64,000 nucleotides of DNA from Pedobacter cryoconitis. Its GTDB lineage: Bacteria > Bacteroidota > Bacteroidia > Sphingobacteriales > Sphingobacteriaceae. This document shows, one piece after another, positions 58,487 through 64,000 of this stretch. Under the pieces are notes generated by a model. That model saw only the letters and a list, made by a program, of their open reading frames with translations. It searched no databases and was not told the DNA's origin. The translations under genes were made by a program, and so were the position numbers. Each line of letters begins with the position of its first letter. The first letter of the stretch is position 1. The DNA lies in the NCBI RefSeq assembly GCF_014200605.1, contig NZ_JACHCE010000006.1:62001-126000 (forward strand), given 5' to 3'.

Positions 58487-61400
58487 AGCTAACCGCACAG
58501 CAGCATTTAGAGATCCGTCAGCATCTTCTGGGTTTATCACTGACAGAAGATACGCTTGATGAATTATATGATCATCTCATTACTTCACTGGAACAAAAAC
58601 CAGCCTCCGCAAAATTCAATATGACGCAGGTGCGTGAACTGATTGATACAGAATTCAGTGTGCTCATTAACACACCCGAAGAAAAAAAGAAATACCGTCG
58701 TATCAATACGATTGCCGGCTTTATACTTTTTGGCATTGCACTGCTTACTTACTGGTTAACAATGGAGCCTACTGCCAGCTTTTATGACTGCGGAGAATTC
58801 ATTGCTACTGCCAACAGATTACAGGTTGGCCATCAGCCAGGGGCACCGCTCTTTTTGATGATTGGTAAATTATTCAGTCTGCTTGCGCTGGGCAACACTG
58901 CTAAAATTGCTTACTGGATTAATTTCAGTGCTGTTCTTGCCAGTGCTGCCACCATCATGTTTCTTTTCTGGACAATTACAGCCCTTGCCTCAAAAGTCTA
59001 CAGGAAAGAACGGGTCGGGACAAAGACATTCAGTATTATAGCTGCCGGAGCTATAGGTGCCCTGGCCTATACTTTTTCCGATACTTTTTGGTTTTCTGCT
59101 GTGGAATCAGAGGTTTACGCCCTTTCTTCATTGTTTACCGCCGTGACCTTCTGGGCTATCCTCAGATGGGAAAGTGAGACCAATGACCGCTGGCTGGTTT
59201 TTATTTCTTTTATAGTAGGCCTTTCTATTGGGGTGCATTTACTGAGCCTGCTCACAATTCCTGCGGTGACCCTGGTCTATTACTTTAAAAAAGCAGCGAA
59301 ACCAACAATTGCAGGTACCATCAAAGCCTTCCTGATTGGCTGTGTGATCGTTGGAATTGTACAATTTGTACTCATCCAGTATTTTGTTCTTTTTGCAGCA
59401 CAGGCCGATTTACTGTTTGTCAATACTTTTGGCCTTTTCTTCGGCTCAGGGGCAATTACTTTTATTTTACTTTTTTTCACCGCAATCTGCTGGACCATAA
59501 ATTATTCGATACGCAAACGCAGATATAACCTGAATATGGGACTGCTATGCCTTGTATTTATACTATTTGGTTTCAGTTCCTATTTAATGATCCTGATCAG
59601 GGCAGATGCAAAAACCAATATTAATTTAAGTAACCCGGATATGCCCTTTTCTCTTTATGACTACCTGGGAAGAACAAATTACGGGTCTGCTCCATTGATT
59701 TACGGGAATACTTTTGATGCTAAAGCCATAGAAAACAAGGAAACCGGAAATACTTACCGAAAAGGGGCTACAAAATATGAAGTGTCCGGAAAAACCTATA
59801 AAACTACTTATGATAAAAACCTTTTCTTTCCAAGGACTTTCAGTCAGAAACAGGGCCATGATAAATATTATCAGCAATGGCTAAACCTGAATGAAGGACA
59901 AACACCAACTTTTACCCAGAATCTGAGCTTTTTCACTTCATGGCAGCTAGGGTTCATGTACTGGCGTTATTTCTTATGGAATTTTGTGGGCAGACAAAAC
60001 GATGTTCAGGGCAATGGAGGTATAGACAATGGGAACTGGATCTCTGGTATAAAACCATTGGATGCCATACGTTTAGGAAACCAATCTGCATTACCTGCAA
60101 CCATCACCACTAATGCAGCCCACAATGTTTATTACGGGTTTCCGCTGATTCTTGGAATAGCTGGCCTGATTTGGTTATACCGCAAAAATAAGATGGATGG
60201 AATAGTCGTATTGACTTTATTTTTCTTTACCGGAATTGCGATCATTCTTTATCTCAACCAGGACCCGTTGCAACCAAGAGAAAGAGATTATGCCTATGCA
60301 GGTTCATTCTATGCTTTTGCCATATTTATTGGCTTCGGTGTACTGGCCTTCAAAGAATTACTCTCCAAAATTGCAAAACAGAAAGTCAGTCTGATGCTGG
60401 CTACAGGTATATCTTTACTGGCTGTTCCTGTATTAATGGGGATACAGGGATGGGATGACCATAACCGTTCCCAGAAATACACCGCTACAGACTGGGCAAA
60501 AAACTATTTAAACTCCTGTGCCCCAAACGCTATTCTTTTCACGAATGCAGATAACGATACTTTTCCGCTTTGGTATGCCCAGGAAGTTGAAGGTTTCAGA
60601 ACTGATGTCAGGGTAATTTGTGTACAATTTTTACCTGATGCCTCTTTTATCAATCAATTGAAAAAACAGGTCAATAAATCTGCCCCCCTACCGGTTACTA
60701 TGGGTGAAGAGAAATATGTATCTGGTGTCAGGGACTATCTTCCTTATGTAGATTACGGATTAACTGATAGCGTAGAGCTGAAAGATCTGTTTGCAGTCAT
60801 GACTTCTGATGCTCAGGAAGACAAAGTACAAATGAACGATGGATCATTTATGAATTTTCTACCCACTAAAAAGTTAAAACTAACCGTCGATTCCGAACAG
60901 CTGGTCAAAACACATACCATTACCCCTGCTCAAAAGGCTAATGTTGCCCGGGAGATGGAATGGAATTTTAACAAATCATATGTCAGTAAAGGCGATCTGG
61001 CTTTATTTGATATCCTGATCCATAATAACTGGGAAAGACCGGTATATTTTGCTACCTCAGTATCAGATGATACTTATGCAGGTCTTGACAAATATCTTTA
61101 CCTGGAAGGTTATGCTTATCGCCTGCTTCCATTTAAAACCACGGCAGACGATGTACGGGATAAAAGTGAGAAAACCAATTCGGATGTCATGTATGCCAAT
61201 GTGATGAACAAAATAGATTACTCCGCATTTAATAAAGCGTCCTTTCTTGATCCTGAATCTAAAAGAATTGTATTTTCTACCTGGGGATTCAATAATACAC
61301 TGGCAGCCAATCTGATTATGGAAGGCAAGCCTGTACAGGCAAATCATGTGATGCAGAAATGTTTAAAGGACTTGCCGCTAACCAATTATTCTGTCAGGGA

Positions 61401-61686
61401 TACCCTGAACAGGATTTATACCATTCAGAATTTATATGCACTGAACCATATCAAACAAGCGAATCAGCTTACTAAAGAAACTTCTGATTTTCTTGCTCAG
61501 GAATTCAATTATGTGTGTACCCTTAACCCCGAATTTCAAAGGACCTATTTACAAAATACCAGGTTAAGCTTATATATTTTAGGCGAACTCAATAAACTGA
61601 CAGCAGGCTATAAACAGCAAGAAATGAACCGGCTGATTCAAGGTGTATTCAATCATATGATTGATAAATCAGGGATCAGAAGTTAA
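58483..61686 (+). CDS. DUF2723 membrane protein with PadR-associated N-terminal segment
   Basis: 1067 residues. Residues 1-70 are a soluble helical segment (MKLTAQQHLEIRQHLLGLSL, DELYDHLITSLEQKP) like the N-terminus of membrane proteins paired with PadR regulators (HAAS-like). From about 80 on it is a DUF2723 protein: TMEPTASFYDCGEFIATANR, VGHQPGAPLF, then about 12 membrane helices with FWFSAVESEVYALSSLF and LNQDPLQPRERDYAYAGSF, and a soluble C-terminal part from about 650. DUF2723 proteins resemble GT-C glycosyltransferases (protein O-mannosyltransferase-like) acting with lipid-linked sugars. The N-terminal fusion and coupling to PadR are unusual. Activity not shown. Confidence 0.85.
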   Translation: MKLTAQQHLEIRQHLLGLSLTEDTLDELYDHLITSLEQKPASAKFNMTQVRELIDTEFSVLINTPEEKKKYRRINTIAGFILFGIALLTYWLTMEPTASFYDCGEFIATANRLQVGHQPGAPLFLMIGKLFSLLALGNTAKIAYWINFSAVLASAATIMFLFWTITALASKVYRKERVGTKTFSIIAAGAIGALAYTFSDTFWFSAVESEVYALSSLFTAVTFWAILRWESETNDRWLVFISFIVGLSIGVHLLSLLTIPAVTLVYYFKKAAKPTIAGTIKAFLIGCVIVGIVQFVLIQYFVLFAAQADLLFVNTFGLFFGSGAITFILLFFTAICWTINYSIRKRRYNLNMGLLCLVFILFGFSSYLMILIRADAKTNINLSNPDMPFSLYDYLGRTNYGSAPLIYGNTFDAKAIENKETGNTYRKGATKYEVSGKTYKTTYDKNLFFPRTFSQKQGHDKYYQQWLNLNEGQTPTFTQNLSFFTSWQLGFMYWRYFLWNFVGRQNDVQGNGGIDNGNWISGIKPLDAIRLGNQSALPATITTNAAHNVYYGFPLILGIAGLIWLYRKNKMDGIVVLTLFFFTGIAIILYLNQDPLQPRERDYAYAGSFYAFAIFIGFGVLAFKELLSKIAKQKVSLMLATGISLLAVPVLMGIQGWDDHNRSQKYTATDWAKNYLNSCAPNAILFTNADNDTFPLWYAQEVEGFRTDVRVICVQFLPDASFINQLKKQVNKSAPLPVTMGEEKYVSGVRDYLPYVDYGLTDSVELKDLFAVMTSDAQEDKVQMNDGSFMNFLPTKKLKLTVDSEQLVKTHTITPAQKANVAREMEWNFNKSYVSKGDLALFDILIHNNWERPVYFATSVSDDTYAGLDKYLYLEGYAYRLLPFKTTADDVRDKSEKTNSDVMYANVMNKIDYSAFNKASFLDPESKRIVFSTWGFNNTLAANLIMEGKPVQANHVMQKCLKDLPLTNYSVRDTLNRIYTIQNLYALNHIKQANQLTKETSDFLAQEFNYVCTLNPEFQRTYLQNTRLSLYILGELNKLTAGYKQQEMNRLIQGVFNHMIDKSGIRS

Positions 61687-61734
61687 ATATCATTGATTTA
61701 AACTGGTCTGATCAGGGATCAGCTTTCCTATCAA

Positions 61735-61767
61735 AAAAGGGGTTTATCACTATGATAAACCCCTTTT
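61735..61767. terminator. Bidirectional terminator between DUF2723 and MFS genes
   Basis: AAAAGGGGTTTATCA (61735-61749) pairs perfectly with TGATAAACCCCTTTT (61753-61767) around a 3-base loop, with A and T runs at the two ends. It serves both convergent genes. Confidence 0.92.
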
Positions 61768-61787
61768 ATTTAATGAATACCGTTTGA

Positions 61788-63062
61788 TTAAAACTCAGCC
61801 AGCATCACTTCCGGCTCTTCAGCCAAAGGAGCCTTCACTGGTTTCTTTTTAGCCAGTTGATTCACCCTGTACATCAGAAAAATACTGACCAGGGTAACCC
61901 CTACTACCACAAAACCTACGATATCGTAATGTTCTATAGGACTGAATTTAGTTTGCTGTACAACGATCATACCTGATACTGCCGCAGCTACCCCACCGGC
62001 TATCTGCTGCATGGAAGAGTTGATACTCATAAATGCACCTCTGTCTTCCACATCAGGAATTGCACTCGTCAGCGCAGAAGACGGCACCATTCTGCTCATA
62101 ATTCCTATCATCATCAATACATTCAGAATAATTACAATCCAGAATGGTGTCGCTGACAGATTCGTATAGGCCACACAAATCAGCATAGTCCAGACCGAAG
62201 CAAGACTAAAGATCCTGAATTTACTCACCGTATCACTTAAACGGCCTATCAATGGCATAATTACCAATGAACTTACTCCGGAAACCATAAATAGGACCGG
62301 CAATTCTTCGGCTGTTACATGAAGGTTATTCACAGCAAACACACTCCCGAAAGGCATCATCATAAAACCGCCAATGGAAAGTGCTGCTGTTGCAGCGAAA
62401 CCCACTCTGTAGTTTTTTTTTGCAATAGTATGCCACAAATGCTTAAATGCAGACTTATCCTGTTGTAAACCAAGGTGTTTATTGATTGGCTTGAGCACCG
62501 TTACAATTAAAGCAGCTATAATTACCGCCACCGCTGCAACCATAATAAAAGGAGATTCCCAACCCCATTTATTAGCGATATACAAACCTATTGGAATACC
62601 CAATACCTGGCTTGCACCAAAGCCCATCTGTATAAAGCCCATTACCCTTCCCCTTTGCTGCAAACTAAAAAGATCGGTAATAATAGCCATAGAGATAGAG
62701 CTGATTACCCCACCAAACAGACCAGTGATAATACGTGCAGCCACCAGCAGTTCAAAAGAATTTGCCAGGCTGCATAAAAAGGTTCCGGCGATGAAACCTG
62801 TATAAAAGAATAAAAGCAGTTTTTTACGATCAAAACGATCAGCAAAACCTGCAGTTAATAAACCTGAAATACCCGCACTAAAGGCATAAGCAGAAACCGC
62901 AATCCCAAATGAGGAGGGCTTCATGCTTAATGATTTGATCAGCATATCTCCAAGTGGAGACATCACCATAAAGTCTAGTATAACAGTAAATTGAGTCATT
63001 GCCAGCATAAAGATTACAATCTTTTGATAGCCTGAAAAAGGTGTTGTTCCTTCTGGTTTCAT
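61788..63062 (-). CDS. MFS transporter, drug/metabolite efflux type
   Basis: 424 residues with 12 membrane helices. Motif A-like FADRFDRKKLLLF follows helix 2 and TGLFGGVISSISMAII lies in helix 4-5, typical of drug:H+ antiporters of the AraJ/CmlA type. Downstream of a TetR regulator and a small protein on the same strand (5 bp gap), a usual layout for an inducible exporter. Substrate unknown. Confidence 0.88.
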   Translation of the reverse strand: MKPEGTTPFSGYQKIVIFMLAMTQFTVILDFMVMSPLGDMLIKSLSMKPSSFGIAVSAYAFSAGISGLLTAGFADRFDRKKLLLFFYTGFIAGTFLCSLANSFELLVAARIITGLFGGVISSISMAIITDLFSLQQRGRVMGFIQMGFGASQVLGIPIGLYIANKWGWESPFIMVAAVAVIIAALIVTVLKPINKHLGLQQDKSAFKHLWHTIAKKNYRVGFAATAALSIGGFMMMPFGSVFAVNNLHVTAEELPVLFMVSGVSSLVIMPLIGRLSDTVSKFRIFSLASVWTMLICVAYTNLSATPFWIVIILNVLMMIGIMSRMVPSSALTSAIPDVEDRGAFMSINSSMQQIAGGVAAAVSGMIVVQQTKFSPIEHYDIVGFVVVGVTLVSIFLMYRVNQLAKKKPVKAPLAEEPEVMLAEF

Positions 63063-63067
63063 AAAAT

Positions 63068-63292
63068 TTAAGTTAATTCATAGCACATATAGCCATGATT
63101 CCGGACCAGTTCGATAACCTGATGATGCTTTAAGCTATAAGAAACAATTCTTAAAACATAATCTTCATCGTCCAGGTCCACATTCCATTGTTCAATACAT
63201 TTGTTTTCATCCAATAATGGCTGTAGAGCCTGTCTATCCTCTTCAGATTTTATATCTGTTCTAAAAAGCAGGATATGATTGAAATTTTCCAT
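63068..63292 (-). CDS. Small ferredoxin-fold-like protein
   Basis: 74 residues with a beta-alpha-beta-beta-alpha-beta pattern (HILLFRTDI, WNVDLDDEDYVLRIVSY, VIELVRNHGYMCYEL) like a heavy-metal-associated domain but without the C-x-x-C metal site. It lies between the TetR gene (51 bp) and the MFS exporter gene (5 bp), so the three form a probable operon. Role unknown; it may bind the exporter or a ligand. Confidence 0.7.
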   Translation of the reverse strand: MENFNHILLFRTDIKSEEDRQALQPLLDENKCIEQWNVDLDDEDYVLRIVSYSLKHHQVIELVRNHGYMCYELT

Positions 63293-63343
63293 TTTTTGTC
63301 ATTCTTAAATCTGTTTAAATACATAAATAAAATCATCTGACTT

Positions 63344-63934
63344 TTATTTCTTCAATCCTTTAACAACCAGATCAAAGGCCTCCCATAACATTTCATCCGT
63401 CAAACTGAATGGTTTACCAGCAAGGCTCTGACCTTCATTACTAAATTTAATCAGCGCGTAAAGCGGTGCAAAGGCAACTGACCAGTATACCTCAAAAGGC
63501 ATCTCCTTTACCTCCCCGCGAGAGATAATATTGTCGTTAAATCTTTTGAATTTGCCCAGCGCATCTTCCATTAGAGTTGAGAGAAACAGGTCCTGGTAAA
63601 CCGAAGCTCTCAGCTGCTCATTAAACTTACCCAATACCGGGTTATTGATCAGATCCCGATAACGGTTTTTCCATTGCTGGCGCAGCCCATCTTCAAAAGA
63701 AGCTTCAGGATCAAAATTGTGCAACATTGACTTCCCCATCATTTTACCATGTTCTACGGCAAGCTGTGAAAGCAGGTCATCCTTGTCCTTGTAATAAATA
63801 TAAAGCGTGGCTACGGAAATGCTACAGGCTTTAGCGAGCTTATTCATACTAAAACTTTCAAAACCGCCATTTGCGATAGTTTCTAAGGCGATTTTTTTTA
63901 CCAGATTCTCTTTCTCAATATCTCTTGTACGCAT
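63344..63934 (-). CDS. TetR family transcriptional regulator
   Basis: I start at ATG 63934 (MRTRDIEKEN), because the helix-turn-helix begins there and the upstream in-frame ATG lies in the operator region. 196 residues. TetR DNA-binding domain residues about 10-55: ALETIANGGFESFSMNKLA, then ISVATLYIYYKDKDDLL. The C-terminal ligand domain is not recognised. It probably represses itself and the small protein and MFS exporter genes downstream. Confidence 0.9.
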   Translation of the reverse strand: MRTRDIEKENLVKKIALETIANGGFESFSMNKLAKACSISVATLYIYYKDKDDLLSQLAVEHGKMMGKSMLHNFDPEASFEDGLRQQWKNRYRDLINNPVLGKFNEQLRASVYQDLFLSTLMEDALGKFKRFNDNIISRGEVKEMPFEVYWSVAFAPLYALIKFSNEGQSLAGKPFSLTDEMLWEAFDLVVKGLKK

Positions 63935-63962
63935 AATTATCAAATGATCCGTCAAATATAAG

Positions 63963-63984
63963 TGAATATTCATTCATTAATGAA
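63963..63984. promoter_or_regulatory. Paired palindromes upstream of TetR (probable operator)
   Basis: TGAATATTCA (63963-63972) and TTCATTAATGAA (63973-63984) are two adjacent perfect palindromes, about 30-50 bp before the TetR start. TGAATnnATTCA-like sites are common TetR operators. Confidence 0.55.
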
Positions 63985-64000
63985 ATAATAAATAAAATAT

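Overview
The window looks like a chromosomal segment of a Bacteroidota bacterium of the Sphingobacteriaceae, most likely Pedobacter or a close relative. This is inferred from the AT-rich coding style, a SusC/SusD pair, type IX secretion markers (a CHU_C-type sorting domain and PorP/SprF), PadR and Rrf2 regulators of Bacteroidota type, and promoters of the TTTG-N19-TAnnTTTG class (two exact matches). No rRNA, CRISPR array or intact insertion sequence was seen. One tRNA (tRNA-Asp, GTC) is present.

Layout. 1-5.5 kb: ordinary small genes (AsmA-like fragment, secreted retropepsin-like protein, Rrf2 regulator with its NAD(P)-binding partner, pentapeptide-repeat protein, outer-membrane beta-barrel, PepSY protein). 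5.5-7.1 kb: tRNA-Asp with its own promoter and terminator, then a gene-poor stretch with a tRNA/tmRNA 3'-end remnant, two short tandem repeats and a zeta-toxin-like kinase; I read this as the scar of an integrated element. 7.0-9.3 kb: two adjacent Fe(II)/2-oxoglutarate oxygenases, one fused to a domain with an HEAGH motif. 9.5-19.7 kb: a cell-surface cluster of a 90-residue unknown protein, a phage-tail-collar (MdpB-like) protein, a periplasmic-binding-fold protein without signal peptide, a 2305-residue repetitive T9SS adhesin and a PorP/SprF protein, closed by a terminator. 19.7-22.6 kb: AraC regulator, HSL-type esterase, EamA exporter. 22.9-37.6 kb: one giant nonribosomal peptide synthetase of 4887 residues, C-A-T / C-A-T / C-A(N-methyltransferase)-T / C-A-T-TE. 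From the adenylation pocket residues the predicted core is Val-Val-N-methyl-Thr-X, probably acylated at its N-terminus by a starter supplied in trans.

37.9-40.6 kb: two small charged proteins, a formylglycine sulfatase, a small membrane protein and an internally deleted DinB-like gene. 40.6-49.7 kb: a six-gene minus-strand operon (uxuA, uxaC, mannonate-oxidoreductase-type SDR, MFS transporter, inositol oxygenase, SSS symporter) divergent from a LacI-type regulator. Together these convert myo-inositol to D-glucuronate and then to 2-keto-3-deoxygluconate. At least three near-perfect palindromes centred on CAAACGTTTG, plus one weaker site, tie this operon, the regulator and the following SusC/SusD pair into one probable regulon. 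54.9-56.0 kb: a seven-haem lipoprotein cytochrome c right after susD.

56-64 kb: a free-standing condensation-fold (HHxxxDG) acyltransferase, a small lipoprotein, a PadR regulator overlapping a large membrane protein that joins a PadR-associated N-terminal segment to a DUF2723 membrane enzyme, and a TetR / small protein / MFS exporter set. The best candidates for undescribed biology are the compact four-module NRPS, the tail-collar/adhesin operon, the oxygenase-HEAGH fusion and the operator-linked inositol/uronate regulon.
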